64,000 nucleotides of DNA, from the NCBI GenBank assembly GCA_945952585.1, contig CAMFII010000001.1, positions 124,001 to 188,000 on the forward strand, in the 5' to 3' direction. The notes beneath the pieces are model-generated. The model made no database searches. It was not told where the DNA came from and saw only the letters and a program-made list of their open reading frames with translations. The DNA comes from an uncultured Rhodobacter sp. (lineage in GTDB: Bacteria; Pseudomonadota; Alphaproteobacteria; Rhodobacterales; Rhodobacteraceae). The position numbers and the translations under genes are program-made. This document shows positions 17,596-27,451 of this stretch, piece by piece (the first letter of the stretch is position 1; each line of letters begins with the position of its first letter).

Positions 17596-18540
17596 TCAGG
17601 CGCGCCGCTTCGCCTCGATCACTTCCCAGATGCGGGCGGCGGCATTGGTGCCGTCGAAGCGCTCCAGTTCCTGGATCCCGGTCGGCGAAGTCACGTTGAT
17701 CTCGGTCAGGTACTCGCCGATCACGTCGATGCCGACGAAGATCTGGCCCTTCTCGCGCAGGACCGGGCCGATGGTTGCGCAGATTTCCAGATCGCGGGGC
17801 GTCAACCCGATCTTTTCCGGCCGGCCGCCGACATGCATGTTCGACCGCGTCTCGCCCTCCTGCGGCACCCGGTTGATCGCGCCCACCGGCTCGCCATCGA
17901 CAAGGATCACCCTCTTGTCGCCCTTGGCGACATCCGGAAGGAATTTCTGGACGATCAGCGGCTCGCGGCTCATCGAGGTGAAAAGCTCGTGCAGTGACGA
18001 CAGGTTGCGGTCGTTGGGGTCAAGACGGAACACCCCCGCGCCGCCATTCCCGTAGAGCGGCTTCAGGATGATGTCGCCATGTTTGGCCTTGAATGCCCGG
18101 ATGGTGGGAAGGTCGCGGGCAATGGCGGTCGGCGGGATCAGCTGGGGGAATTGCAGCACCAGCAGCTTTTCAGGCGAGTTGCGGACCCAGAAGGGGTCGT
18201 TCACCACCAGCGTTCTGGGATGGATCATCTCCAGCAGGTGCGTCGTCGTGATGTACCCCATGTCGAAGGGCGGGTCCTGGCGCAGCCAGACGACATCGAA
18301 TTCGCCCAGATCGACTTCGGTCTCTGCCCCATAGGAAACGTGGTTGCCTTTCTCGCGCCGAAGCTCGACCGGCCATCCCCGGGCCGTGACCCGGCCCTCC
18401 TGGAAGGCCAGCCGGTCCGGCGTGTAGAAGAACAGCGAATGTCCGCGCGCCTGCGCTTCCAGCGCAATGCGATAGGTGCTGTCCGCGTCGATGTTCACGG
18501 CCCCGATCGGGTCCATCTGCAGGGCCACCTTGAGCGCCAT
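17596..18540 (-). CDS. gshB: Glutathione synthetase
   Basis: Joins gamma-glutamylcysteine and glycine with ATP to make glutathione. The 314-aa ATP-grasp enzyme begins [16 protein letters not shown], with the N-terminal substrate domain ([16 protein letters not shown]), the ATP-grasp lysine loop [16 protein letters not shown] and the metal-binding EINVTSPTG near the end. ATG 18540 has GGAGG 7 bases upstream. It is probably co-transcribed with the genes further upstream on the same strand (yraN, rsmI), and its stop abuts the convergent comM stop. Confidence 0.97.
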   Translation of the reverse strand: MALKVALQMDPIGAVNIDADSTYRIALEAQARGHSLFFYTPDRLAFQEGRVTARGWPVELRREKGNHVSYGAETEVDLGEFDVVWLRQDPPFDMGYITTTHLLEMIHPRTLVVNDPFWVRNSPEKLLVLQFPQLIPPTAIARDLPTIRAFKAKHGDIILKPLYGNGGAGVFRLDPNDRNLSSLHELFTSMSREPLIVQKFLPDVAKGDKRVILVDGEPVGAINRVPQEGETRSNMHVGGRPEKIGLTPRDLEICATIGPVLREKGQIFVGIDVIGEYLTEINVTSPTGIQELERFDGTNAAARIWEVIEAKRRA

Positions 18541-18610
18541 CGTCGTCCTCCGCAATTGACGCCCCTACATCGCGCGCGGCGAAGGCGGATGCAATCGTCG
18601 GCATCGCCGT

Positions 18611-18964
18611 TCAGGCGGCGAAGGCATTTTCGAGAAGCTCGATCCTGCCCTGTCCGTCGACCAAGGCCACATCGAAGCGCGACGGCGTCAGTTGGCCAGC
18701 AGGTTCCCCCGCCAGAAAAAGCGAGGCTGCTTCGGCGATCCGGCCCATCTGCCGCGCCGAAAGGCTTTGCGACGCATCGGCGTGGCTGCGGCTCTGCTTG
18801 ACCTCGATGAAGATCACCTCGTCGCCATCACGTGCGATCAGGTCGATCTCGCCTGCGGCACAGCGCCACCGGCGAGCGATCACCTGCCGCCCGGTCGAAC
18901 AATAGTGCATCGCCACGATCTCTTCTGCGGCCTTTCCAGCGTGGTAGGAGACGGATCCGCTCAT
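18611..18964 (-). CDS. yraN: YraN/UPF0102-family endonuclease-like protein
   Basis: A 117-aa protein of the UPF0102 family with a Holliday-junction-resolvase-like PD-(D/E)xK nuclease fold. The catalytic signature is visible as GEIDLIARDGDEVIFIEVK. Its role in vivo is not established. Its ATG overlaps the rsmI stop by 4 bases (ATGA), the classic rsmI-yraN pairing seen in many proteobacteria, so translation is coupled. Confidence 0.92.
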   Translation of the reverse strand: MSGSVSYHAGKAAEEIVAMHYCSTGRQVIARRWRCAAGEIDLIARDGDEVIFIEVKQSRSHADASQSLSARQMGRIAEAASLFLAGEPAGQLTPSRFDVALVDGQGRIELLENAFAA

Positions 18965-19827
18965 TCTTCCTCCGAAAGTCCAAGCGCCATGCGGTAGACC
19001 TCTTTCCGTGGCAGTCCGAAGGCTTCGGCCACTTCGGCGGCGGCATCCCGCACCGAGGCGCCGCGCAACGCCTGGCGCAAGGCCGCCTCGATGTCCGATT
19101 TGGTCGCTATGGCCGCCGTTCCCCTGTCGATCACCACGACGATCTCGCCCTTCACATCCCTGTCCTCGAACTGAGCGGCGAGGTCCGCAAGCGATCCGCG
19201 CGAGACCTCTTCGAACCTTTTGGTCAATTCGCGGCAGACTGCCGCCTGTCTCTCGCCTCCCAAGGCTTGCGCCAGTTCCCCTAACAATCGGCTAATGCGC
19301 TTCGGCGATTCGTAGAGGACCAGCGTCGCCGGCACCGGCGCGATCTCGGCCAGAAAGCGTGCCCGGTCGCCGGCACCCGCCGGTGGAAAACCCGCGAACA
19401 GAAAGCGGTCGGTCGGCAGGCCGGAAACAGTCAGGGCAGCCAGAACGGCGGATGGCCCCGGCGCCGCCAACACCGGATGACCAGCGGCAATGGCGGCGCG
19501 TGCCAGCTGGTAACCCGGGTCGGCAACCAGCGGCGTACCGGCTTCCGAGGCATAGGCCACCGACCGCCCCTCCTCGAGGGCTCGCAGCAGTCTCGGGCGG
19601 ACCGCTTCGCCATTGTGGTCGTGATAGGCGACCAGCGGTCTGTCACCGAGCGAAACGCCATGGATTTCCATCAGATGGCGCAGGGTCCTTGTATCCTCTG
19701 CCGCCAGCACGTCCGCGCCGGCCAGGATATCAAGCGCCCGCAGCGTTATATCGCGGGCAGCGCCGATCGGGGTCGCGACGAAATGCAGGCCCTTCGGCAC
19801 GCTGCGCGCCGGCGTGGTATCGGCCAT
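18961..19827 (-). CDS. rsmI: 16S rRNA (cytidine(1402)-2'-O)-methyltransferase
   Basis: Methylates the ribose of C1402 in 16S rRNA at the decoding centre, using S-adenosylmethionine. The 288-aa product belongs to the tetrapyrrole-methylase fold: ATPIGAARDIT near the N-terminus, AEDTRTLRHL, SEAGTPLVADPG, and LYESPKRI. Its C-terminal helical extension is typical. It is transcribed divergently from the lipoprotein gene at 19917, with the promoter region at 19828-19916. Confidence 0.96.
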   Translation of the reverse strand: MADTTPARSVPKGLHFVATPIGAARDITLRALDILAGADVLAAEDTRTLRHLMEIHGVSLGDRPLVAYHDHNGEAVRPRLLRALEEGRSVAYASEAGTPLVADPGYQLARAAIAAGHPVLAAPGPSAVLAALTVSGLPTDRFLFAGFPPAGAGDRARFLAEIAPVPATLVLYESPKRISRLLGELAQALGGERQAAVCRELTKRFEEVSRGSLADLAAQFEDRDVKGEIVVVIDRGTAAIATKSDIEAALRQALRGASVRDAAAEVAEAFGLPRKEVYRMALGLSEEE

Positions 19828-19916
19828 GTCTGTCGCTCTCCTTGATGCGTTGCCTTCCCCGTCCTATGCGCTTAGGCTTTGCGGCCATGGCGCCCCCGGG
19901 GAAGAAGGAATTTTCA

Positions 19917-21086
19917 ATGTTGTCCGTTCTGTCTTTCGCCCGCAAGGGTCTGGCCAGGCTGGCGCCCGCCCTGACGATTCTTGGTCTTGCCTCCTGCGTC
20001 GCGCCCACCTCCGGTAACGGGCCTTCGGTGGAACCCGGCGCCCCGGTGCAGGTTGCCCTCTTGGTGCCGGCCGGATCGGGACAGGGCAGCGACGATTTCC
20101 TTGCACGCAGCCTCGAGAACGGCGCGCGGCTGGCCATCGCCGATCTCGGCGCGACAAAGATCGACCTGCGCGTCTATCCGACCGGCGGGCAGCCCGCGGC
20201 AGCAGCAGCGGCCGCGACCCAGGCGGTGAACGAAGGTGCCAAGATCATCCTCGGCCCGGTTTTCGCCGAGGAAGCGAATGCCGCCGGCCTCGCGGTCAAG
20301 AGCAGCGGCGTCAGCGTGCTCAGCTTCTCAAACAACCCGTCGATCGCGGGCGGCAACGTCTTCGTCCTCGGTCCGACCTTCGCCAATACCGCTGACCGGC
20401 TGGCGCGCTATGCCGTTACCCATGGTCGTCCGCGGGTCATGGTCGTCTATGACCAGACCGCTGCAGGCGAGATCGGCCGTTCGGCTATCGAGACAGCGGT
20501 GCGCGGCGCGGGTGGCACGGTGGTCGGGCAGAGCGGCTACGAATTTTCTCAAAACGGCCTGGTCAGCTCGGTTCCTGGTATCGCCGCTTCGGCGCGTGGT
20601 ACGGCCGACGCGCTGTTCCTGACGGCCGATACTGCCGGGGCGCTGCCGCTCCTGACGCAGCTTCTGCGCGACAACGGGCTCGACGCGGCATCCAGCCAGT
20701 TCATCGGCCTGACCCGGTGGGATATCCCGCCGCAGACCCTGTCGTTGCCCGGCGTCCAGGGCGGCTGGTTCGCGCTGCCTGACCCGGCGCTCTACCAGCA
20801 GTATGTCTCGCGCTACTCGGCGGCCTATGGTGCGGCACCGCCGCCGGTTTCGGGCCTTGCCTATGATGGCATCGCGGCCATCGGCGCGCTGATCCGCCAG
20901 GGCGGCAGCAATCCGCTTTCGGCACAGCGGCTGACGCAGGGCTCCGGCTTCGTCGGCGTCGGCGGCATCTTCCGGCTTCTCCCGAACGGCTCCAACCAGC
21001 GCGGCCTTGCCGTCGCGCAGATCCAGAACAGTCAGGTCGTCGTCATTGACCCCGCTCCCCGTGCCTTCGGTGGCGCCGGCCTCTAA
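19917..21086 (+). CDS. LpoA-like lipoprotein (penicillin-binding protein activator)
   Basis: A 389-aa lipoprotein with the lipobox LASC at about residue 27. The mature part has a periplasmic-binding-protein type I fold related to the C-terminal half of LpoA and to leucine-binding receptors (PVQVALLVPAGSGQG, KIILGPVFAEEANA, RVMVVYDQTAAGE). In Escherichia coli LpoA activates the peptidoglycan synthase PBP1A from the outer membrane; here that role is inferred from family membership. ATG 19917 has AAGAAGGAA upstream. The gene is always near rsmI-yraN in related genomes (divergent arrangement), which fits. Confidence 0.85.
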   Translation: MLSVLSFARKGLARLAPALTILGLASCVAPTSGNGPSVEPGAPVQVALLVPAGSGQGSDDFLARSLENGARLAIADLGATKIDLRVYPTGGQPAAAAAAATQAVNEGAKIILGPVFAEEANAAGLAVKSSGVSVLSFSNNPSIAGGNVFVLGPTFANTADRLARYAVTHGRPRVMVVYDQTAAGEIGRSAIETAVRGAGGTVVGQSGYEFSQNGLVSSVPGIAASARGTADALFLTADTAGALPLLTQLLRDNGLDAASSQFIGLTRWDIPPQTLSLPGVQGGWFALPDPALYQQYVSRYSAAYGAAPPPVSGLAYDGIAAIGALIRQGGSNPLSAQRLTQGSGFVGVGGIFRLLPNGSNQRGLAVAQIQNSQVVVIDPAPRAFGGAGL

Positions 21087-21114
21087 GCCGGCGGTTCCGG
21101 CCCACGCCCTGTCG

Positions 21115-23841
21115 ATGCAATCCGCGATTCCCGATACGGACGCGCTCTTCCGCGCGATTTCGGACGACCTGCCCGTCGATGCCGACCAGCGGACGGTGCG
21201 GGCGACAACCGTGCGGCATCTGGCCAAGGCGCGCGCCGACGGCAACGCCACGCTGGCGGCGGCCTTTCGTGCAGAGCCGCGCGCGGCGCGCAAACTGGTC
21301 CATGCCCAGTCGGATCTTACCGATGCGCTGGTTCAGACGGCAGTCAACGTCGTCCTGCGCCGGATCCATCCCCTGGCCAATCCGACCGAGGCCGAACGCG
21401 TCGCGGTGCTGGCTGTCGGTGGCTACGGCCGTGCGGAAATGGCCCCGTTTTCCGACGTTGACCTTCTTTTCCTGACGCCCTGGAAAACCACGCCCTGGGC
21501 AGAAAGTGTCGTCGAGAGCCTGCTCTACATCCTTTGGGACCTGAAGCTGAAGGTCGGCCACTCGACGCGGACGGTGAAGGATTGCATTCGCCTCGGGCGC
21601 GACGACATAACCATCCGCACCGCCCTCCTCGAGCATCGCTTCCTGATCGGCCACGAGCCGCTTGCGAAGGAACTGGGCGATCGGCTCTGGGCAGAGCTGT
21701 TCCACAATTCCGGTCCAGAGTTCATCGAAGCCAAGCTGCAGGAACGCGCAGAACGTCACCGGCGACAGGGCGGACAGCGCTATGTGCTGGAACCGAACGT
21801 CAAGGAGGGCAAGGGCGGCCTGCGCGACCTCCAGACGCTCTACTGGATCGGCAAGTACCTCAACCGGGTGGATTCTCCCGAAGGTCTGGTCAGCGCCGGC
21901 CTGTTCACGCGTGAGGAATATGACAGCTTCGCCCGCGCGGAAGAGTTCCTGTGGACGGTGCGCTGTCACATGCACTACATCACCGGCCGCGCCACCGACC
22001 AGCTGACCTTCGACCTGCAAGTGCTGGTGGCCGAACGCATGGGCTATGTCGATGCGGGGGGGCGGCGGGCGGTCGAGATCTTCATGCAGGATTACTTCCG
22101 GCAGGCGACGCGGGTGGGCGACCTGACCCGGATCTTCCTGACCGAGCTGGAGGCGCGCCATGCCAAGCCGGCTTCGTCCTTGCGGGGCCTGTTGACGCGG
22201 CGCAAGCGGCTGAAGCCGGGGTTGAAACTTGTGCAGGGTCGGATCGACGTCGAAGACCCCAAGGCCTTCCTGTCGGACAAGCTCAACATGCTGCGCATCT
22301 TCGAGGAAGGGCTGCGCACGGGATACCTGTTGCACCCCGAGGCGATGCGCCTGATCGCCTCGAACCTCGACCTGATCGACGACGAGATGCGCTCGGACCC
22401 CGAGGCGGTGCGCATCTTCATCGACCTGCTGCTGAAGCACGGCAACCCCGAAAGGTCGCTTCGGCGGATGAACGAGCTGGGCGTGCTTTCCGCCTTCATC
22501 CCCGAATTCGAGCCGATCGTGGCGATGATGCAGTTCAACGTCTACCACCACTACACGGTGGACGAGCATACGATCCAGTGCATCTCGACCCTGGCGCAGA
22601 TCGAGCGCGGCGAACTGGTCGAGGAACTGCCGGTCGCCAGCCGCATCCTGTCCGAAGGCGTGAACCGCCGCGTCCTGTATCTGGCGCTGCTTTTGCACGA
22701 CATCGGCAAAGGCCGCCCGGAGGACCATTCGATCCTGGGCGCCCAGATCTCGCGCAGGGTCTCGCACCGGCTCGGCCTGCCGGCGGAAGAGGCGGAAACG
22801 GTCGAATGGCTGGTGCGCTATCACCTGCTGATGTCGGACATTGCGCAGAAGCGTGACCTCAGCGACCCGCGGACGGTGCGCGACTTCGCCAAGGCGGTGA
22901 AGACGCGCGAACGGCTCGACCTGCTGACGGTGCTGACGGTCTGCGATATCCGCGGCGTGGGGCCGACCACCTGGAACAACTGGAAGGCCATGCTGCTGCG
23001 CCAGCTCTATGGCGACACGCTGGACGCGCTTCAGGGCGGGCTCGAGTCGGTCAACCGCGACCGGCGCGAAGGCGAGGCCAAGCGCGCCCTGCGCGAGGCG
23101 CTGGCGGACTGGGATAGCCGCGACGTCCGTACCGAGGTGTCTCGTCATTACCCGCCCTACTGGCAGGGCCTGTCGACCGACACGCAAGTGGTGTTTGCCC
23201 GGCTGCTGCGGGACCTGCCAGATGACGAGATCCGCATCGACCTGCATCCCGACGTGGCCCGCGACGCGACGCGCGCCTGCTTTGCGCTGGCCGACCATCC
23301 CGGCATCTTCTCGCGCCTGGCCGGCGCCCTGGCCCTTGTCGGGGCAAACGTCGTCGATGCGCGCACCTATACCTCGAAGGACGGCTACGCGACCGCCGTC
23401 TTCTGGGTCCAGGATGCGGAAGGGCGGCCCTACGAGGCCAGCCGACTACCCCGCCTACGCAACATGATCGACAAGACGCTGAAGGGCGAGGTCGTGGCCC
23501 GCGAGGCCCTGAAGGACCGCGACAAGATCAAGCGCCGGGAAAGCCAGTTCCGCTTCCCGACCCACATTGCCTTCAACAACGAAGGGTCGGACATCTACAC
23601 GATCATCGAGGTTGATACCCGCGACCGGCCGGGCCTGCTCTACGACCTGACGCGGACGCTGGCCGCCAACAACATCTACATCGCTTCGGCCGTGATCGCG
23701 ACCTTCGGGGCGCAGGTCGTGGACAGCTTTTACGTGAAGGACCTGTTCGGCTTGAAGCTGCACACCAAATCCCGGCAGGAGGCGCTGGAGAAGAAGCTGC
23801 GCCAGGCGATTGCCGAGGGCGCCGAACGGGCCCGGAACTGA
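21115..23841 (+). CDS. glnD: Bifunctional PII uridylyltransferase / uridylyl-removing enzyme
   Basis: Senses glutamine and modifies the PII signal proteins: it uridylylates them in low nitrogen and removes the group in high nitrogen. The 908-aa product has the nucleotidyltransferase motif GGYGR (residues 102-106) with catalytic Asp114 and Asp116 in SDVDLLFL. The HD domain follows (LLLHDIGKG, then DHSILGAQ), and two C-terminal ACT domains (starting HPGIFSRLAG and DRPGLLYDLT) bind glutamine. ATG 21115 is the best internal start, although no strong ribosome site is visible and a GTG at 21061, overlapping the upstream gene, is an alternative. It overlaps murJ by one base. Confidence 0.96.
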   Translation: MQSAIPDTDALFRAISDDLPVDADQRTVRATTVRHLAKARADGNATLAAAFRAEPRAARKLVHAQSDLTDALVQTAVNVVLRRIHPLANPTEAERVAVLAVGGYGRAEMAPFSDVDLLFLTPWKTTPWAESVVESLLYILWDLKLKVGHSTRTVKDCIRLGRDDITIRTALLEHRFLIGHEPLAKELGDRLWAELFHNSGPEFIEAKLQERAERHRRQGGQRYVLEPNVKEGKGGLRDLQTLYWIGKYLNRVDSPEGLVSAGLFTREEYDSFARAEEFLWTVRCHMHYITGRATDQLTFDLQVLVAERMGYVDAGGRRAVEIFMQDYFRQATRVGDLTRIFLTELEARHAKPASSLRGLLTRRKRLKPGLKLVQGRIDVEDPKAFLSDKLNMLRIFEEGLRTGYLLHPEAMRLIASNLDLIDDEMRSDPEAVRIFIDLLLKHGNPERSLRRMNELGVLSAFIPEFEPIVAMMQFNVYHHYTVDEHTIQCISTLAQIERGELVEELPVASRILSEGVNRRVLYLALLLHDIGKGRPEDHSILGAQISRRVSHRLGLPAEEAETVEWLVRYHLLMSDIAQKRDLSDPRTVRDFAKAVKTRERLDLLTVLTVCDIRGVGPTTWNNWKAMLLRQLYGDTLDALQGGLESVNRDRREGEAKRALREALADWDSRDVRTEVSRHYPPYWQGLSTDTQVVFARLLRDLPDDEIRIDLHPDVARDATRACFALADHPGIFSRLAGALALVGANVVDARTYTSKDGYATAVFWVQDAEGRPYEASRLPRLRNMIDKTLKGEVVAREALKDRDKIKRRESQFRFPTHIAFNNEGSDIYTIIEVDTRDRPGLLYDLTRTLAANNIYIASAVIATFGAQVVDSFYVKDLFGLKLHTKSRQEALEKKLRQAIAEGAERARN

Positions 23842-25388
23842 TGTCCGAGAAACGCCTGATCACCGGGTTCCTGACCCTGGGCGGCTGGACATTGATAAGT
23901 CGCGGCGCTGGCTTCCTGCGCGACGTGATGATGGCGGCCTATCTGGGCGCCGGTCCGGTGGCCGAGGCCTTTCTGGTCGCCTTCTCGCTGCCCAACATGT
24001 TCCGCCGCTTCTTCGCCGAGGGCGCCTTCAACTTCGCCTTCGTGCCGATCTATGCCAAGAAGCTCGAGGCTGGCGAGGATGCGAACGGCTTTGCCCGCGA
24101 TGCCTTCAACGGGCTTGCCGGAATCCTCATTCCGTTCACAGTGATCGGCACGATCCTGATGCCCTGGCTGGTCTGGGCGATGGCCTCGGGCTTTGTCGGG
24201 GATGCTCGCTTCGACCTCGCGGTCGAATTCGGGCGGATCTCGTTTTCCTACATCCTCTTCGTCTCGCTGGTGGCGCTGCTGTCAGGGGTGCTGACCACAT
24301 ACGGCCATTTCACTGAGGCCGGGTTCGTGCCGGTGCTGCTGAACCTCATCTTCATCGCGGCCATGCTGCTTGCCCAACGGATGGGCTGGGATATGGGCAC
24401 GACCCTGTCCTGGACCGTGCCGATCACCGGCGTCGCGCAGCTGGCCTTTACCTGGTTTACCGCACATCGCGCCGGTCTTCGCCTCACACCCGGCATCCCG
24501 CGCTGGACGCCTGACCTAAAGAGACTGGCGATCATCGCCGGGCCTGCCGTGCTGGCGGGGGGCGTGGTCCAGATCAACCTTCTGGTCGGGCGGCAGGTCG
24601 CCTCGTTCACCGAAGGGGCGGTCGCCTGGCTGTCCTATGCCGACCGCCTGTACCAGTTGCCGCTCGGCGTGGTCGGGATCGCCATCGGCACCGTCCTTTT
24701 GCCAGACCTGTCCCGCCGGTTGCGGGCGGGCGATGTCGAAGGTGGACGCGACAGCTTCAACCGGGGTCTGGAATTCGGGCTGGCCCTGACCCTGCCTGCC
24801 GCGGTGGCGCTCGTGGTCATCGCCATGCCGCTGACCACCGTGCTGTTCCAGCGCGGCGCCTTCACCTCGGACGATGCCGCCAATACCGCCATCGCGCTTG
24901 CCGCCTACGGGATCGGCCTGCCCGCCTTCGTGCTGCACAAGGTGCTGCAACCGCTGTTCTATGCCCGCGAGGATACGCGGCGGCCCTTCCGCTATGCCGT
25001 ATTCTCGATGATCGTCAACGTCGCCTTCGCCGTCGGCATGATGCCGGTGATCGGGTTCATGGCCGCTGCGCTGGCAACAACCGTGTCGGGCTGGGTCATG
25101 GTCTGGCAGCTTTGGCGCGGATCGCGGCCCATGGGGGAAGCGGCCCAAATCGACGCCCGGTTCCGCCATCGCTTTCCCCGGCTGCTCGCGGCCTCGGTGT
25201 TGATGGGGGTCGCCCTCTGGGGGGCGACGGTGCTGCTTGGCCCGGCTCTGGGCATGCATCTCATCCGCTATCTGGCGCTGCTTGCCCTCGTCCTGATCGG
25301 GGCCGCCGCCTATTTCGGCTTCGGCACGCTTCTGGGCGCATTCCGCCTGGCCGAGTTCCGCTCGCTCATGCGCCGCCGCCGGGGCTGA
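23841..25388 (+). CDS. murJ: Lipid II flippase MurJ
   Basis: Polytopic inner-membrane protein (515 aa, about 14 helices) of the MOP exporter superfamily that moves lipid II to the periplasmic face for peptidoglycan synthesis. The N-terminal signature ISRGAGFLRDVMMAAYLG and the conserved FAEGAFNFAFVP are clear. The start codon overlaps the glnD stop (TGATG), so the two are translated from one message. This glnD-murJ coupling is common in alphaproteobacteria. Confidence 0.96.
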   Translation: MSEKRLITGFLTLGGWTLISRGAGFLRDVMMAAYLGAGPVAEAFLVAFSLPNMFRRFFAEGAFNFAFVPIYAKKLEAGEDANGFARDAFNGLAGILIPFTVIGTILMPWLVWAMASGFVGDARFDLAVEFGRISFSYILFVSLVALLSGVLTTYGHFTEAGFVPVLLNLIFIAAMLLAQRMGWDMGTTLSWTVPITGVAQLAFTWFTAHRAGLRLTPGIPRWTPDLKRLAIIAGPAVLAGGVVQINLLVGRQVASFTEGAVAWLSYADRLYQLPLGVVGIAIGTVLLPDLSRRLRAGDVEGGRDSFNRGLEFGLALTLPAAVALVVIAMPLTTVLFQRGAFTSDDAANTAIALAAYGIGLPAFVLHKVLQPLFYAREDTRRPFRYAVFSMIVNVAFAVGMMPVIGFMAAALATTVSGWVMVWQLWRGSRPMGEAAQIDARFRHRFPRLLAASVLMGVALWGATVLLGPALGMHLIRYLALLALVLIGAAAYFGFGTLLGAFRLAEFRSLMRRRRG

Positions 25389-25394
25389 TCCCGA

Positions 25395-25423
25395 AGCGTC
25401 CCACCCGACGATGCCGGGACGCT
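25395..25423 (+). terminator. Hairpin after murJ
   Basis: AGCGTCCC (25395-25402) pairs perfectly with GGGACGCT (25416-25423) across a 13-base loop, 7 bases beyond the murJ stop. No T-tract follows, so it may be a weak or Rho-assisted terminator. The remaining 25424-25600 shows no gene. Confidence 0.45.
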
Positions 25424-25600
25424 GGCAACCAACCGCGCCGACCTGAAACAGGAGGCAACGGGCGCGCGCCAGCCCGAGGACCAATTCGGCCCTGTGCACA
25501 TCCGCGATGTCGGTGCCGGACAGATTGGCGGCGATGATGGTGGCGTTCGGTCTGCTCTTCGGAGCGCTAACCGCTTAGGTCGCGCCAGACGATAGCCGCG

Positions 25601-26287
25601 CTAGCGCTGGCGGATCCGGGCCACGACCTGCCGCCATCCGCCGGGACTGACGACGAAGGACAGAAGGAACCCGGTCGCGAACCCCGCAAGGTCTGCGACC
25701 CATTCCCAGCCGCCCCCGAACAGCAGACCGAAGAGAAGCTGCGCCCCAAGGAGGAAGCCGATCATGGTGAAGGCGCGGTAGCGGTTGGCCCCCTGCGCGG
25801 CAAGGCGCATCCAGATCAGGCAGGTAAAGGCCCCTATCAGGCCATAGACCGGCGGATAGCCCCCGATCAGCGGGGCCTTCATCGCGGGTATAGCGGTGTA
25901 GACAAGGGCACCGACGATCCCGGCGCCGAAGAACACGACCAGCACCGCCCACCAGCGGAAGATGTCGCCGACCATCTTCCCAAGCGCCAGCAGGATCACC
26001 AGCACGAACAGCGCATGGGTGAAGCTCAGATGGACAAACGGATAGGTGACCAGCCGCATCACGCCCTGAAGCGGGTACTGGTTGAGGTCGATCATCTGCC
26101 GCATGTAATCCGGCGAATAGGCAAACCGCTGTACCGCGTCGAGCCGCCAGCCGATCGCTTCCGGCCCGCCGACAAAACCGGCCGCACCGAGGCTCAACAC
26201 CACTTCCATCGCGATCATCGGCAGGGCGATGGCCCAGACGGCGGGGGACAGCGGGTTCAGGGGGGCGGCATTCTGGTCGTGCTGCAT
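25601..26287 (-). CDS. Rhomboid-family membrane protein lacking catalytic residues
   Basis: A 228-aa polytopic protein with the rhomboid fold: the L1-loop-like TYPFVHLSFTHALF at residues 81-94 and two late helices. The catalytic dyad is absent. The helix-4 motif, normally G-x-S-G, reads GGYPPVYG (142-149) with Tyr144 in the serine position. The helix-6 motif, normally A-H-L-A-G, reads VADLAGF with Asp199 in the histidine position. It is therefore predicted to be a pseudoprotease that binds but does not cut membrane proteins. ATG 26287 is preferred to 26314 because GGAGG lies 7 bases upstream. It sits opposite in strand to murJ and trpS. Confidence 0.85.
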   Translation of the reverse strand: MQHDQNAAPLNPLSPAVWAIALPMIAMEVVLSLGAAGFVGGPEAIGWRLDAVQRFAYSPDYMRQMIDLNQYPLQGVMRLVTYPFVHLSFTHALFVLVILLALGKMVGDIFRWWAVLVVFFGAGIVGALVYTAIPAMKAPLIGGYPPVYGLIGAFTCLIWMRLAAQGANRYRAFTMIGFLLGAQLLFGLLFGGGWEWVADLAGFATGFLLSFVVSPGGWRQVVARIRQR

Positions 26288-26400
26288 CGGTTGCCTCCGG
26301 ATGACGGGCTTCATTGACGGCCCTTGGCCTCAGCGATAAGCCCTGACGGCCAGACTTTCCAGCAGAGTTGCAAGCCAGTTCTACGAAACGGAGCCACACC

Positions 26401-27447
26401 ATGACTGAGCCGGTCCAAACGCCTCAGACCTTTTCGCCGCGCATCTTCTCGGGGATCCAACCCTCGGGCGGCCTGACGCTCGGCAACTACCTCGGCGCGC
26501 TGAAGCGCTTCGTGGAAAAGCAGGACGAGGGGATCGAGACGATCTATTGCCTCGTCGACATGCACGCGATCACCGTCTGGCAGGACCCGACCAAGCTGCG
26601 CCAGCAGACGCGCGAAGCGGCCGCCGCCTTCATCGCTGCGGGCATCGACCCCAAGCGGTCGATCCTGTTCAACCAGAGCCAGGTGACGGCACATGCCGAG
26701 CTTGCCTGGATTTTCAACTGCGTCGCGCGCATGGGCTGGATGAGCCGCATGACCCAGTGGAAGGACAAGACCGCCGGCAAGAATGCCGAGGCGGAAAGCC
26801 TGGGCCTGTTCGCCTATCCGTCGCTGATGGCTGCTGACATCCTGGCCTACAAGGCGACGATGGTGCCCGTGGGCGAGGACCAGAAGCAACATCTCGAACT
26901 GTGCCGCGACATCGCGATCAAGTTCAACCACGACTACGGCGTGAACTTCTTCCCGGTCGTCGAGCCGATCATCGAGGGCGCGGCGACCCGCGTCATGTCG
27001 CTGCGCGACGGAACCAAGAAGATGTCGAAGTCCGATCCCTCGGACCAGAGCCGGATCAACCTGACCGATACCGCCGACGTGATCGCGCAGAAGATCCGCA
27101 AGGCCAAGACCGACCCCGAGCCCCTGCCCCACACGCTCGACGGACTGAAGGACCGGCCCGAGGCGCGGAACCTCGTGAACATCTATGCTGCGCTTTCGGG
27201 TCACACGGCGGCCAAGGTCGTGCAGGATTTCGCCGGAGCGCAGTTCGGTACCTTCAAGCCGGCGCTGGCCGACCTCGCCGTCGCCAAGCTGGAGCCGATC
27301 ACCACCGAGATGAACCGGCTGATGCAGGATCCTGCCGAAATCGACCGCATCCTCGGCGAAGGTGCAGTTCGGGCCGATGCCATCGCACGGCCGATACTCG
27401 ATCAGGTCTATGACATCGTCGGCATGATCCGCTCGCGCCCGGTCTGA
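26401..27447 (+). CDS. trpS: Tryptophanyl-tRNA synthetase
   Basis: Charges tRNA-Trp. The 348-aa class I synthetase has the HIGH-equivalent TLGN (residues 26-29) in [14 protein letters not shown] and the second signature KKMSKS. Other conserved segments are MTQWKDKT and [13 protein letters not shown] 26401 has GGAG in range; the open frame begins slightly earlier but that part is not protein-like. The following gene starts 4 bases after the stop, so they may form an operon. Confidence 0.97.
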   Translation: MTEPVQTPQTFSPRIFSGIQPSGGLTLGNYLGALKRFVEKQDEGIETIYCLVDMHAITVWQDPTKLRQQTREAAAAFIAAGIDPKRSILFNQSQVTAHAELAWIFNCVARMGWMSRMTQWKDKTAGKNAEAESLGLFAYPSLMAADILAYKATMVPVGEDQKQHLELCRDIAIKFNHDYGVNFFPVVEPIIEGAATRVMSLRDGTKKMSKSDPSDQSRINLTDTADVIAQKIRKAKTDPEPLPHTLDGLKDRPEARNLVNIYAALSGHTAAKVVQDFAGAQFGTFKPALADLAVAKLEPITTEMNRLMQDPAEIDRILGEGAVRADAIARPILDQVYDIVGMIRSRPV

Positions 27448-27451
27448 GCCA

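Noticed and set aside
21043-23298. Minus-strand open frame of 751 codons
   Set aside because: Shadow of glnD; the protein sequence is unlike any family and the opposite frame encodes a complete GlnD.
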